Positions 12,138-26,005 of a stretch of 64,000 nt of DNA are shown piece after piece. The notes below the pieces were generated by a model, which worked only from the letters and a program-made list of their open reading frames with translations, ran no database searches and had not been told where the DNA came from. The stretch lies in assembly GCA_018350325.1 (NCBI GenBank), contig JAEVLN010000017.1:620001-684000 (forward strand), read 5' to 3'. Positions within the stretch are counted from its first letter, which is position 1, and every line of letters starts with the position of its first letter. Origin of the DNA: Globodera rostochiensis (lineage: Eukaryota; Nematoda; Chromadorea; Rhabditida; Heteroderidae). The position numbers and the translations under genes were made by a program.

Positions 12138-14172
12138 TTAACTTCCATCTGACGCAATTCGTCGGGTCCATGCGCGAAATTGCAGCCGTCTCCGTAAGGG
12201 CATGGTTCGTCCGAGTTCCAAAACTTGAAAATTAAAAAAATGTTTCTCGACAAAAGCTCGTGGACGAACCTCACACAGCCTCGTTTTGAAGTAATAGGGG
12301 TCCAACTTCCTCAGTTCTTTCTCTCCATGGGCATAGTTACATTTTGAGCCGTTGCGGCATTTGGTCCGACTTTTGCCATTTATATAAGCCTTCCAGAAAA
12401 GGCAGAATTGGGTTTTGCGTAGGTAGTTATTAGTCGACTTCTCCTCATCGTTTCCACCCGCTGCTTTCGTTTCACTATTTTTAATTTTGTCCGAACGTTT
12501 TTGTTGAGAGTGCTTAAGCGTGGGATCGTTTAAATTAAATGTCGTGAAATCAAAGGGCAAACAATGTCTTTACTTCATTCTGTGAAGTCGGCGGAATCTT
12601 TTTGGGCATCACCGGAGTCTGTGGCGTTATCGTGCGCGACTGTCTGAAAAAGAAATTAATAGTAAAAGGATCTAGGTATTTACAATGAACAAACAAACAA
12701 CACTGATTTGTGAGTATTTTTGTCAATCCAACTGAAATTTAAATCGATAAACGCACTGGTTGTAGTTGTAAAGAGTATTGGTCGCAGTTGGAGGCTTTGC
12801 CGCTATATTCGCAAATGAATTTGTTGGTTTCGACTCGCTTTGACTGCGCGACAGAGACGCTTTGATGAAAGGCGAAAAGCCCGTGAAAACGTCGAAAGAT
12901 GGCGTCATCGATTCATCCCATTCGGCTTTCTTATATTCTCCGTTTGTTCCATTGAGTTGCTGGTACTCCTTGCCATTGCTGTGTTTGTCAGAAATTGTTT
13001 AATTTCCAATTTTGGGCCTATTTTCTTAAAAATATACAAATAGTTAGGCCGTCTACCCCACAACTTACTCTCTCAAACCAACCCAAATTGTCTCCTTTTT
13101 AACTAAATTAAAAATTTTTGGTATAAACGCACTGGCTGTAGTTGTAGAGAGCATTGGTCGCTGTCGGAGCCTTTGTGGAGATCGCGAACGAATTCATTGG
13201 CTTTGATTCGCTTTGACTGCGCGAGGGAAACGCTTTGATGAAAGGCGAAAAGCCCGCGAAAACGTCGAAAGATGGCGCCATCGAGTCGTCCCACTCGGCT
13301 TTCTTATATTCTCCGTTTGTTCCATTGAGTTGCTGGTACTCCTTGCCACTGCAGAGAGTGTTATAACTGCATGATAAGTACGTGCCAGAGTCCGTCTTAA
13401 ATTGGTATTTAAAGGTTGATGCTGAATCTGACGAACGCTACCAAAAGGTTGTCAATTTCACGTTGAAGCAATTCCATCCGAACTTCTCCCTTTTCTTGTT
13501 CGTCTCCCTCCTCTTCCAACTCTCTCATCTCTTCTTCATCGTCTGTTTTATTTTCTTCGTCATTATCCCACACTTCAAAGCCATCGTCCAATGCCACCGA
13601 TGAATGCTTCTTATTGCGCCATCCCTCCAACTCATTGCTGAGCTCAAAATTTTCCTGAAAAAAAAAATCCAATGAAATTGGTGGAACTTATTTACTGACA
13701 AATATTAAAATTCGAATTTCTGATGCACGCCGGGATAATAATACTGTAAAATGGGTTTTATAAAAATAAAACCGACCGCCTCCAATTCTTGCACAGTTCG
13801 CTGAACGTGGAGAAGTCGGACTTCTGCACGTGCCAACTTTTTCTGAGTATCTCCATAATTTTTGGCCAAAATGTTCGCTCGTTTTTCTTCGTCGTCCAAC
13901 TTTTGCGTCAACAAATGAAGTTGCTGTTGCAAATGCTGAAAATGAATTGTTGAGAATAAGAAAAAAAAGGCCGAAATTTTCTTACTATTATGCTTTGATT
14001 CATCATCTTATTCGTCTCTTTTGATCGGTTAAGTTGTGATTTGAGCTGAAAATTAAAATTGTTTTTGCTCAGGTAATGCGTTGTTGCTATTGCTAGCTTT
14101 ACCTCTCTGATCTCTCGGTGTTTGCCGTCAAGGAGAGAAGAGTTAGTCTGAAGCATTAAGGTGGAACTTAGC
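12138..14172 (-). CDS. Tandem CCCH zinc-finger protein with coiled-coil N-terminus
   Basis: Two CCCH fingers sit at the C-terminal end. The first (near 12300-12420) has C-x14-C-x5-C-x3-H (FCLF..TKCRNGSKCNYAHG). The second, after an intron, has C-x8-C-x5-C-x3-H (RLCEFWNSDEPCPYGDGCNFAHG split by the intron). Tandem fingers of this type bind AU-rich mRNA in the TIS11/TTP group. Upstream exons give Gln/Leu-rich coiled coil (HLQQQLHLLTQKLDDEEK, 13.79-13.94 kb), a Glu-rich segment (ELEEEGDEQEKGEVRMELL, 13.41-13.66 kb) and two similar exons with KEYQQLNGTNGEYKKAEWD. Whether the coiled coil and fingers form one gene is inferred from strand and spacing; they could be two genes. A likely mRNA-binding regulator. 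Confidence 0.7.
12762..13355 (-). repeat. Tandem exon duplication inside the zinc-finger gene
   Basis: Two exons (about 12762-12986 and 13132-13353) encode near-identical ~70-residue segments: MTPSFDVFTGFSPFIKASLS versus MAPSFDVFAGFSPFIKAFPS, both followed by RSQSESKP. Both end at the same type of donor (GTGCGTTTAT) with the same phase, so they could be used together or alternatively. Confidence 0.85.
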
Positions 14173-14825
14173 ATTATTATGTATTCATCTATAGAAGATT
14201 TATCAATTAACCAATTGAAAAGGAAAAAATTTGCTTATTTTTCTAAATGATGCTTCTTACACAGGGCTCCGTCCGATCTCCACATTTCAAAAATCAGCAC
14301 GAGACGGGAAATTTTTTTGAAGAAACGATATTTGTTAAGAAAATTGGTCCAGAAATTACGATTTCGCAAAAAACAAAGGGTCCCCACTATAGTTTTTTTC
14401 AAAAAACATTTCGGGGGGGAGGGCATGACCCCGCCTCGGATACGCGCTTGGTTCTGCTCACGTATTATTGTTATACGCAGGAGAAATTAGCTTTAAGGTG
14501 GAAAATGTTGGCCAAAACACCGCACACCCCAACTCATCACTAGAGACCGGATTTACAGGCTCCAAAAAGGCTAAAATATGCCGTTCAGCAAGATCTTTTT
14601 TATTGTTGCAAAAATTTGGATTTTTCGGATAGTTGCAAACTTTTTTACAAAAACTAACCTTTTTTAAAACTTGACCACCAAGTTGGCGTTCAGGACATTC
14701 GTTAGGAATTGAACAAAGCTACGAAAATCCGACTACTGATTTTAAGAATTTTAAAATGATATTTATGGTTCAAAAACTATTACGGCTATCGGACATTTCA
14801 CACAGTAGTGAAAAAATGGACGTTT
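14173..14825. other. Intergenic, no gene seen
   Basis: Upstream of the minus-strand zinc-finger gene. Short open frames lack family motifs; 14240-14450 resembles dispersed intergenic repeats seen near 40.6 and 6.6 kb (GGGTCCCNNCTATNG next to poly-T). Confidence 0.4.
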
Positions 14826-14829
14826 CGCA

Positions 14830-14935
14830 CACAGTGACTTCCCGGTTCCGGATCCTGTTCCCGAAACCGCCAAAATCCGGAACCGGTTTGGGACCGGAAC
14901 CGCCGAAACCACCAGAAATTGAAACCGGGAAAACT
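14830..14935. repeat. Degenerate CCGGAACCG repeat
   Basis: Imperfect tandem units around GAACCGCCGAAACC and TCCGGAACCGG. Confidence 0.6.
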
Positions 14936-15194
14936 GTGCACACAGGATATTTCTACCTTTAGTGGGAATGATTCAGCTCCGAATTAAAATACTACCAATC
15001 GATTCCTCTCGTTGAGCTGAGTACAAATCCGCAAAAATATTAGCAATCAAAAGTTGGCCAAAATGGGTTGGTATTGTGTTTTTGAGTTTGTTTTGATAAT
15101 TTATTGAAATTTGAGTACAATTTTATCCAAATATTTCAACTTTTTAATTTCAAATTTATTCATCCATTTAAAATATTTTACAAGCTTTTATTAA

Positions 15195-15850
15195 ATGTGT
15201 GCGAAATTTATGTGTGAAACGGGGCGCCGACATTTCATACATGCGACATTTCATACACCCAAAATTTCATACACTAAGCAAAAATATGATATTTAATATA
15301 ATAAAAAGCCCGTCCGGTTTCAAGTCGGGTTTCCTAACCCTATTAGGCCGGCTAGGGTCCAGTTTACAAACAGTAATCATTTTTTTATCAACTTTATTCT
15401 TGTTCAAATGACTTGTATTTTTTTTTTTGTTTACGGTCAATATTTAGTGCATCTCGCCATTGTGAGTTAAAAATGAAAGCATTTGGATGGATCCGGAACG
15501 CGTGTATGAGATGTCGAATTTTGGGTTTATGTATGAAGTTTCGTTTTTTTGCTTAGTGTATGAAGTGTCGTGTGTATGAAATGTCGCGTGTATGAAGTGT
15601 CGTATTTTGGGTTTATGTATGAAGTGTCGTTTTTTGCTTAATGTATGGAATGTCGCGTGTATGAAATGTCATCCTGCCGTGTGAAGGTCTTTTTGCCCTC
15701 TATAGTGAAACGTCCGTTTTTTCGTTACTGGGCGAAATGTCCAATGGGTGAAATGTCTATGGGCGAAACGTCTTTTTCCCTCTTTATGGGCGAAACGTCC
15801 GTTTTTTCACTACTGGGCGAAATGTCCAATTGGCGAAAAATCTCGAAAAT
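15195..15850. repeat. Degenerate tandem repeats (TGTATGAAATGTCG and GGGCGAAATGTCC)
   Basis: Between 15220 and 15670, GTGTATGAAGTGTCG-like units recur, first in the opposite orientation (CGACATTTCATACA), giving an inverted arrangement. From 15725 a second unit, GGGCGAAACGTCC, takes over. Non-coding. Confidence 0.7.
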
Positions 15851-16510
15851 TAGTTTTATTCGAGACGAGATTCTCGATTAGGTATGTGCATATTTTGGAA
15901 TTTTCGCCATTTTTATCCATTATTTTTTTCGCCATTTTTCAAAATTCCTTAACAAAAATGCAATAAAAATGAAAAAAATCGACTTTTTCAAAATTTTGAA
16001 AAATGCACCCCAAAATTAAATTTTTAAAAATTTTCAAAAATGCACCCTTGACTTTTTCATGATTTGGGGAAATTATATTGAATTTGGAAAAATTTATGTG
16101 CATATTTTGCAATTTTTGGTGCATATTTTATGCGCATATTTCAAGATTTTATGTGCATATTTTTGGACACCCTAGTGATGACATAAAATGGTCTGTATAT
16201 TAAAAGAAAAAAATGATGAATTGTCAATTTGCTAATCATTAATTGATATTTTTCATTTTCCCTCTCTTTCCCTTTCTTATCATTTATTTTTCTGCAATTA
16301 TCACTCAATAATGCACATATTCTAAGACACAACGATTAAAGTTCTGATCAGTGATCACTTTTAATTTTAATTCTTAATCTTTTTAAGCCCACAATTTCTG
16401 TACATATTTCCCAATTGTGTCACCACCAACAAACAGTAAATGCCCGGGATTGTAGTGACCGTTGTTGTAATACCTTCATTGTTTTGTTGGTGTCCTTTTG
16501 TGGGGTTTAG

Positions 16511-16616
16511 AACATATGCCACGCACCAGAGATGTAATCGGAATGCCAAAAAAAAGTCCGGAATCCGGCATTCCGGTGCAAAAATGTCCGGAAGCCCGAT
16601 TACATCACTGGCGCTC
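16511..16616. mobile_element. Short MITE, GATGTAATCGG ends
   Basis: The left end CGCACCAGAGATGTAATCGG is matched in reverse complement by CCCGATTACATCACTGGCGC at the right. The ~105-bp interior repeats GGAATCCGGCATTCCGG. The flanks do not show a perfect target duplication. Confidence 0.6.
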
Positions 16617-16693
16617 ACTCCTTCTAAATTGTTTTTTTTCTTTTTTTTTTTTGAAATTTTATTGTCAAAAAAATGTTTTTTTTCTGTCTACAG

Positions 16694-19132
16694 ATGAAGC
16701 CCAATGAGCACGCATTTGATCACGCGTTGGTCAACCATTTGATGATAAAGCCGGACATTTCAAAGCCACGCTGGGATCAGTCCACCTTCGACGGCCGTGC
16801 GCGACACTTTTTCGCCGTCGTCAATCCGCTCAATGTGTTAGCCAGCGGCAGTGAATTGGAGAACAGTCGCAAAATTGTGCTCGACTATCGGTCGGTGCAG
16901 GCCGATTGAAAAAACGGAGATTTCCTGAAATGAAAAAATTGCGCAGATTTATTAATTTTTTCTTTGAAGGAATTTCAGAAAATTCCCATTTTTTTGGCTA
17001 GAGAATGTTTGTTTCCTCACCACTAAACTAATGCCGGGGTTTGTACATATCTCCGGTCTGAATTTTTTTTTTGAGTCTAGCAGCCTAGCCCTGTAAAATT
17101 TTTTTTTGCGTTTTTTCATTGTCAAGCGTACGAAATAAGAAAATTTTGGCAATTTTTTTTTGTTCCAGAAAAGGTAAATGTTCCGCCAATCTGACCGTGG
17201 CGCAACTGTGGCACGCCAAGCACTTGTACGACTCGGCCTTCCACCCGCACACCGGTGAAAAAGTGATGCTGATTGGACGGATGAGCGCGCAGGTGCCCTG
17301 CAACACGCTGATGTCAGTGACAGAATTCGATTTCCTCAAAAATTTATTTTTTCAGAACCGGAGGAATGCTCAGCTTCTACAAGTCTGTCGAACTTACTTT
17401 TTACCATTTCCTTTAATGCCTTTTTTGAAAATTCTGAATTTTTCCCGGCATTTTATAGAAATTTTTGCTATTTTTTTCACTTCAGGTCCACCCCCGCCGT
17501 TGTGGGATGGCAATTTATCAATCAGGTAAAAGCATTTTTTTGTGGTCAACAAAATAAAGCGATCAATTTTTTCCCACCAGACATTTAATGCCATTGTCAA
17601 TTATTCCAATCGATCGGGCGACTCGCTGAGCAAAGGCCAACTCTTGCAGGCATATTGTTTGGCCACCGGTGAATTGAAATAGCAATTTTTAAAAATTAAA
17701 AAAAAATTACCATTGTTTTCCAGGCGGTGCGATGAGTGTTGCGCTAGGCCTAAACCATGTCGCGACGGTCAGTTTTTCAAAGAAAAACAATTTTTTTTTT
17801 AAATTTCGTGAATTTTTTTTTTGAAGAAAATGCCACCAATTTGGGGACGTTTGGTGCCGTTTGCCGCTGTTGCATTCGCAAATTGTGTCAACATACCGAT
17901 GATGCGTCGCAAGTGGGCTTTTGTTAACATTTATTTAAAATTTGGAAAACAAATTTGCGCCTAGAGAATTTAAAAATTTTTTTTTAAAAAACTTCAGAGA
18001 ATTTGTCGACGGCGTTGAAGTTATGGATGAAAACGGCGTGCCGTTGGGCAAAAGTCGTAAATTGGCATGGTGGGCTATACCGCAAGTCGTCATCTCTCGC
18101 ATTGGAATGGCCGTGCCGGGAATGGGTGGGTGTCAAATTTTGGTTAAAAACAAATCTGTTTAAAACATTCAGACTTTTGAAGAAAACAACTTGTTTTTTT
18201 TAATATTTTGTATTGTTTTTGTTGTTGTTGCAGATTTTTGCATTTTTTGGAGTCGATTTTAGAACCCTGGCGCTGGAAAATATCGTCTTAATTTCAGCGC
18301 CAATTTATGGACATTTCAGCGCAACACAAAATTTTAGAAAATTAACCATAAATACATATTCATTGTTTTTCATGCCCGCATTACCAATAAAAACAACTCA
18401 TTCAATTAAAGAGATAAAATCTTCTTTTTTTTTAAATTGTACCCAACGTGAGGGAGCTCAAAATACTTTTTTGGTCTTAAATAAATAAATAAATTTTAAC
18501 GATTTAAATAAAATTCTCCCCCATCCCGTTCAGTGTGTATTCCGATGCTGATCAATCGATTGGATCGATACAAATGGTTTTGCGCTCGTCCATGGCTTTC
18601 ACCGGTGCTCCAGACGGCGTTGTGCGGATTGATTCTGACGTTTTCAACACCGTTGTGCTGCGCACTGTTCCCACAGCTCAGTTCGGTTAAGGTGGGGTGA
18701 CAAATGTTATATAATAAAATTAAAAAGTAATTAAAATTAACTTTTGTTTTTTAAATTTATTCAAAGAGAGGATTTTCAGGCATTTGCCTTCTCTTTTTTT
18801 TGTTGCATTTGCGATTACCTTTGAAGGGTTAATTTATTCCGAACAATGTTAAATTTAAAGCGACTTTTTAGTTCTATAAATGCCTATTTTAGCGTTTTTG
18901 AAAATAAATTGCTATTTTGCTATTCATTCGAATTTTTAGTATCTATTTTATCACTTTTTGATATTTTGCCAAATTTATAAATTTTAATTTAGTTATGAAT
19001 TATTTATTCCATTCACAGGTCGCGCAGTTGGAACCCGAGTTGAAGAATCGAATTTATCAGCAATATGCCGGCGCCGACAACGATGGCACTCAAACGGTGC
19101 CCGAATTGGTCTTCTACAACAAGGGATTGTGA
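16694..19132 (+). CDS. sfxn: Sideroflexin (mitochondrial serine transporter family)
   Basis: Ten exons (16694-16890, 17169-17312, 17356-17382, 17486-17525, 17581-17668, 17724-17767, 17827-17912, 17998-18125, 18534-18691, 19019-19132) join in phase to 341 residues, close to the family's ~320-330. Sideroflexins are multi-pass proteins of the inner mitochondrial membrane; SFXN1 carries serine into the matrix for one-carbon metabolism. Hallmarks: [59 protein letters not shown] and [20 protein letters not shown]. The usual HPDT reads HPHT here. Exon 3 is only 27 nt. The ATG follows directly on a T-rich CAG acceptor, consistent with spliced-leader addition or a 5' UTR intron. Confidence 0.95.
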
Positions 19133-19139
19133 AAGTTGA

Positions 19140-19395
19140 AAGGGATAAAAATGTGCTAATGCCAATGTGTTGTGTATAGAGAGAGTATAGTCCATCCCTA
19201 TTGTGATAGTTCGCTTGTTGTACATATATGCTTGTTGTGTCAATATATTTCCTTATATGAAACCGAGTTCAAAGAAAAGTGCCAATGCCAATGTTGTGTA
19301 TAGGAGAGAGTAGTCCATCCCTATTGTGATACTTAGTTCGCTTGTTGTACATATATGTTCGTTGTGCCAATATATTTCCTTATATGATACGGAGT
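19140..19395. repeat. Direct duplication downstream of sideroflexin
   Basis: A ~120-bp segment (GTTGTGTATA, TCCATCCCTATTGTGATA, TTCGCTTGTTGTACATATAT, TCCTTATATGA) occurs twice, at about 19155-19262 and 19280-19400, duplicating the gene's immediate 3' flank. Confidence 0.75.
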
Positions 19396-19649
19396 TCAAA
19401 GAAAATTTGGGAGATTTATGAGAGTATTTTTGGGTTTGTGGTATTTGGTGTCAAGATTTATTAATTTTTCTAAAATTTTTTTGGTCCCCTCACCCCGGGT
19501 GAGTGGGGGTCGTTTTGGCCCCATTATTTTCTCAAAGCAATTTTTATTCATATTTTTTTAAATGAACAATAAATGGCATCTGACCTCGCAAATAAAACTT
19601 TGACGTCGCGAAGTGGGCTCCGGTCCGAGTGTCGAAAGGGTTTTGAGTG

Positions 19650-19950
19650 TCGAATGCTTTATAACTTTCTACAACCTAAACCCATTAGGTCGAACATTAT
19701 ACCAAATGAAAGCTCTCGATAAGGAGAAGCAATTAATAAGCAAAAACTAAGCGATCTGATAATTATGAAAAAAGTTATGGCCAGAAAACCTCCAAAAATG
19801 GCCATTTTTGGAGTTTTTCCTTTTTTGGCCATAACTTTTTTAGGCATTGTCCAATCACTTAGCTTAACTTCTAACTCATCGCAAGCTTTCATTTGGTATA
19901 ATGTTCGACCTAATCAGTTTAGGTTGAAGAAAGTTACAACACTTTCGACA
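19650..19950. repeat. Foldback element (AAGTTATGGCC core)
   Basis: Arms are reverse complements around a centre near 19800: TACAACCTAAACCCATTAGG / CCTAATCAGTTTAGGTTGAA, TATACCAAATGAAAGCTC / CTTTCATTTGGTATA, and AAAAAGTTATGGCC / GGCCATAACTTTTT. The same family recurs at 56.8-57.1 kb. Confidence 0.8.
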
Positions 19951-20059
19951 CTCGGACCATTCGACACTCGGATCGGAAGCGGCGAAGTGCGGGATGATCA
20001 AAATATTACTAAACAAGATGAGAGAAACGCCAAAGAGAGTTAGCATTTAATATTTTTTA

Positions 20060-20290
20060 GAATTTTTAAAAATCTTTTTCAATCAATCCATAACTGTTTT
20101 TATCGAAAAGCGGTGAAATTCCTCCTAACAGTCTACCGGGTTCGAACCCTGGCTCAAGCAAAAAATGCACTGCTGTGTTGTATAAAGGAAAAGCCCAAAA
20201 GGGGAAATGCCAAGAAAGAGAAAAAGGGCCATAAGGGAAAATGCCAAATTGCCCATCATTTTGGGCAATCATATTGATTGCCTCCATCTT
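20060..20290 (-). repeat. Dispersed repeat with tRNA-type B box
   Basis: On the minus strand it reads GGGTTCGAACCCGGTAGACT followed by GTTAGGAGGAATTTCACCG and TTATGGATTGATTGAAAAAG. The same ~100 bp occurs on the plus strand at 32995-33080, in both cases next to CCCTTTTGGC/CTTATGGCCC units. GGTTCGAACCC matches the pol III B box; no clear A box was found, so a SINE is only a possibility. Confidence 0.6.
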
Positions 20291-20447
20291 ATTTCATTAC
20301 ATGTGCTCTTTGAATTTAAAAAAGGAAAGCTTTTTGCTTTTTTCATTCTTTTGGAAAGCCAATTTATCGACGACAATTTCTTTATCTGTTCAATATTTAG
20401 TTATTGGCATGCTTATTATATTCGGCAATTCGTTCGGAAAGTTCAAA

Positions 20448-22655
20448 ATGTTTTTATTTTGTGTATTTATTTCGTTGTTTTTTGCACTGGTGGGCGGCAA
20501 GGTTGGCCCTGAGTCTCAAGTCGGCTTCTTCTGCACGAACCTTTCAAAGTCGGATAAATACGGCTGCGATCGAGTGACGGAAAAATTACGGCTTTTTATA
20601 GTCGGCGACATTGGGGGCAAAGAACACAATGGGAATCACAGCCCAACCGACGGACAGCAAAGTGTGGCCAAACTGATGGGCCAATTGGCCAAGAAGGGGC
20701 TGAATTTGGTGCTGAATTTGGGGGACAATTTCTACGAAAACGGAGTTACGGAAAAAGATGTGGAGGAACGCTTTAAAACGGTCGGTCGAGTGAATCGTTT
20801 GAAATAAATACTTCCAAACGTAAATACTTCCAAACGATCAAGATTTTTCAAAAAACAGAAAACTACCCTTTATTATTTAAATAAAGATTAAGTGACTATT
20901 CGCTTTTCATTCTTAAAAGAAATGTCGGGTTTTGCCAGTTTAAATGTTGGATTTTTGCTTGGACGACGGAATATTGCGTCGACGGAATGTCGGATTTAGT
21001 TTAGTCGACGAAATGTAGGATTTAGTTAGTCGACGAAATGTCGGATTTAATTAGTCGACGAAATGTCGGATTTAGTTAGTCGACGAAATGTAGGATTTAG
21101 TTAGTCGACGAAATGTCGGATTTAATTAGTCGACGAAATGTCGGATTTAGTTAGTCGACGAAATGTCGGATTTAGTTTAGTCGACGAAATGTAGGATTTA
21201 GTTGGTCGACGAAATGTCGGATTTAGTTAGTCGACGAAATGTCGGATTTAGTTAGTCGACGAAATGTCGGATTTAATTAGTCGACGAAATGTCGTAGTTT
21301 GGTCGACGAAATGTCGGATTTAGTTAGTCGACAAAATGTCAGATTTAGTTTAGTCGACGAAATGTCGGTTTTGGCTTAGTCGACGAAATGTCGGTTTTGG
21401 CTTAGTCGACGAAATATCTTAGTTTAGTCGACGAAATGTCGGATTTAGTTTAGTCGACGAAATATCTTAGTTTAGTCGACGAAATGTCAGATTTAGTTTA
21501 GTCGACGAAATGTCGGTTTTGGCTTAGTCGACGAAATGTCGGTTTTGGCTTAGTCGACGAAATATCTTAGTTTAGTCGACGAAATGTCGGATTTAGTTTA
21601 GTCGACGAAATGTCATCATGCCTGAATTAATGTTTGAATATGTTGGAATAGTTTAGAATTTTTTGAAAGTGTTTGGCACGGTCGGGTCGGAGACGGTGCC
21701 TTGGTACACAATTGCGGGCAACCGCGACTACAAAGCCGACGGTGCTAACATTTCCCCGCAAATTGAGAAGACGACCGGAAAATGGTAAAGAATCATTCAA
21801 AAGGCTTTACCTTTTAATTAACAATTTAGGACCTTTCCCGCACCTTACTACGTCATCCATTACAATTTCGGTACTAAAGCTCGGCGGGTGGCCGTCCGTT
21901 TTGTGATGATCGACACGGTTATTTTGTGCGGCCAAAATCGGAAAGTGTTCAGAAACCTGAAAGAATCTCCTGTAGAAAAAGTCGAAGCATCCGAAAAACA
22001 CTTCGAATGGCTGATCAAACAATTGCATTTGGCGGAAGAGTGAAAATTAAATTTTATATTTTTAGAATATTCAAATTGCTAATTTAAATTTGAGAGGCGT
22101 CGATTTCCTTTTCGTGGCCGGCCATTACCCGCTGTATTTAACCGACGGAGATCGTTCATTTTCTTGTGCCAAACGTCTTCAGGAGCTGTTCCTTCATCAC
22201 CGTGTCAGCGCCTATTTTTCGGGCCATGAGCACAATTTGAAGTATTTGTCGATCAAAGGCGATGTTCCGCGCATTGTGTCCGGTGCCGGCTCCAGAATGG
22301 AAAGTGCCATATATGAGAACCACGTCCCCAAGGAGTTCGGGGAGCAGCTACGGTTTGGGTCCGTTTCATTACAACAAATTTTTTTATTTAATTTTTTAAT
22401 TATCATTTGACAATTTTCAGCTATCCCGATTCAATTGAAGTGAAACAAAATGGCAAAATTGTTGAGGACAAACATTTGGGTGGAGGTTTTGTTGCGATGG
22501 AAATTGACGAGGAAACGATGGAGGCCGACATTAAATTTTATGCCGCGGGGTATATTTACCCGACAAAAGAAACGTTTTCTTCAAATTCGCCGAACGAATT
22601 CGAATACACAGTGAAATTGCAGAAACGATCGAATAAAGTCGCAAAGGATTTTTAA
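20448..22655 (+). CDS. Purple acid phosphatase, tartrate-resistant (ACP5) type
   Basis: Exons 20448-20784, 21670-21784, 21830-22039, 22095-22358 and 22421-22655 join in phase to 386 residues. The N-terminus (MFLFCVFISLFFALVGG) is a signal peptide, so a secreted or lysosomal enzyme is expected. The dinuclear metal ligands of the family are visible in order: GDIGG, GDNFYENG, GN of GNRDY, AGHYP and GHEHNL. The family's GNHD histidine, which assists phosphate hydrolysis, is Arg here. The body is longer than ACP5 (~325) at the C-terminus. Intron 1 holds a satellite array. Other phosphoesterases are unlikely, given the full ligand set. Confidence 0.9.
20930..21615. repeat. TTAGTCGACGAAATGTCGGA satellite in intron 1
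   Basis: About 27 copies of a ~24-26 bp unit, each with a GTCGAC site and GAAATGTCGG. Variants (ATGTAGG, AATATCTTAG, GGTTTTGGC) are interspersed in a higher-order order. It fills most of the first intron of the acid phosphatase gene. Confidence 0.9.
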
Positions 22656-24719
<2,064 letters not shown>

Positions 24720-24964
24720 GTTCAGGTATTCTTTTCGCACTGATAAACATTTCAATGAAATTAAAATTCAAAATAATTTTAAACCGTTTAAGGGCAATGA
24801 TGGAGGCGCGCTGAATGAGAGAACAAAAGGACCAAAAACTGATCAGCATTTAAAACTGATGACATATAAATAAATCACTTGCCTTGCTTAAATGGCTAAG
24901 CCTAAAGGAGTTGGGACGGGGGGCGAAAGCAGGCGGGATAAACTTTAGGTCAAATATCGTTAAA

Positions 24965-25400
24965 AGACGCAAAAATTTGCCCTGCGGCGCAAAGGTCGAA
25001 TTGCCCTGCGGCACAAAGGTCGAATTGCCTTGCGGCGCAAAGGTCGAATTGCCCTGCGGCACAAAGGTCGAATTGCCCTGCGGCACAAAGGTCGAATTGC
25101 CCTACGGCGCAAAGGTCGAATTTACGGCGCAAAGGTCGAATTGCCCTGCGGCACAAAGGTCGAATTGCCCTACGGCGCAAAGGTCGAATTTACGGCGCAA
25201 AGGTCGAATTGCCCTGCGGCACAAAGGTCGAATTGCCCTGCGGCACAAAGGTCGAATTGCCTTGCGGCGCAAAGGTCGAATTGCCCTGCGGCACAAAGGT
25301 CGAATTGCCCTGCGGCGCAAAGGTCGAATTGCCCTGCGGCACAAAGGTCGAATTGCCCTGCGGCGCAAAGGTCGAATTGCCCTGCGGCGCAAATGTCGGC
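24965..25400. repeat. 24-bp minisatellite (CTGCGGCACAAAGGTCGAATTGCC)
   Basis: About 18 copies of a 24-bp unit with alternating CACAAA and CGCAAA variants and a few shorter units lacking GCCCTGCGG. Because the unit is a multiple of three, all frames stay open through it; these frames are artefacts. Confidence 0.92.
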
Positions 25401-25405
25401 CAACC

Positions 25406-26005
25406 TGATTTTCTCGCGATGCAATCGCCGCAGGGCCGAATATGTTGAAATGGACCAAATTTGATGGAATTTATCGTAATCGCGGTTTAGTTTTACGGCG
25501 ACCACTGTTTCCGATATTTTATCGCCCTTTTCTGGCGCCAGAATGTCATTCCTTTTTTCCCATTTTCTGCGAGTTGCGCATTCTTTACGTTTGTCAATTT
25601 AACAGAAGGCCAAAAGTTTGGGCCATTACCCTTTTCCTTCGCTACGGCAGGTGCTCTGTTTTCCTTTCCATTCCGTTTTTGCTTTACCCCCCCCCCCCCC
25701 CCTCCCCCCCCTCACCCCGCTTATTCGATTGCCATTGGCCACAAAAGCTCCGCCAACAAATGGGGCCAATGAATCGGAGGTTGGCGTGTTGTGAGAATGC
25801 CAACCTTTAATTGAATTTGTGTGAGTATTATTTTTTGTTCCAACCTCTCACATTATCCCCCCCCCCCCCCCTCCCCTTTCGAAATTGTCGTAGGCTCGAC
25901 CCATTCAAATACTTAAGAACCCTTTTGATTTTAGCCGGGGTGTAACAATACTTTTTTTGTTTGAAAAATGTTTGATTAGGCTTAGAATTGGAAAAAGCGC
26001 GTAAA
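25406..26005. other. Intergenic upstream of the TRPV gene
   Basis: Poly(C) runs near 25687-25702 and 25857-25870. No gene seen; this is the presumed promoter side of the TRPV channel. Confidence 0.4.

Noticed and set aside
20930..21615. Regular array resembling a CRISPR
   Set aside because: Units are contiguous without unique spacers, the array lies in an intron of a eukaryotic gene, and no cas genes are present.
24884..25464. Overlapping open frames of 79-174 codons on both strands
   Set aside because: The 24-bp repeat unit keeps all frames open; no unique sequence or family features.
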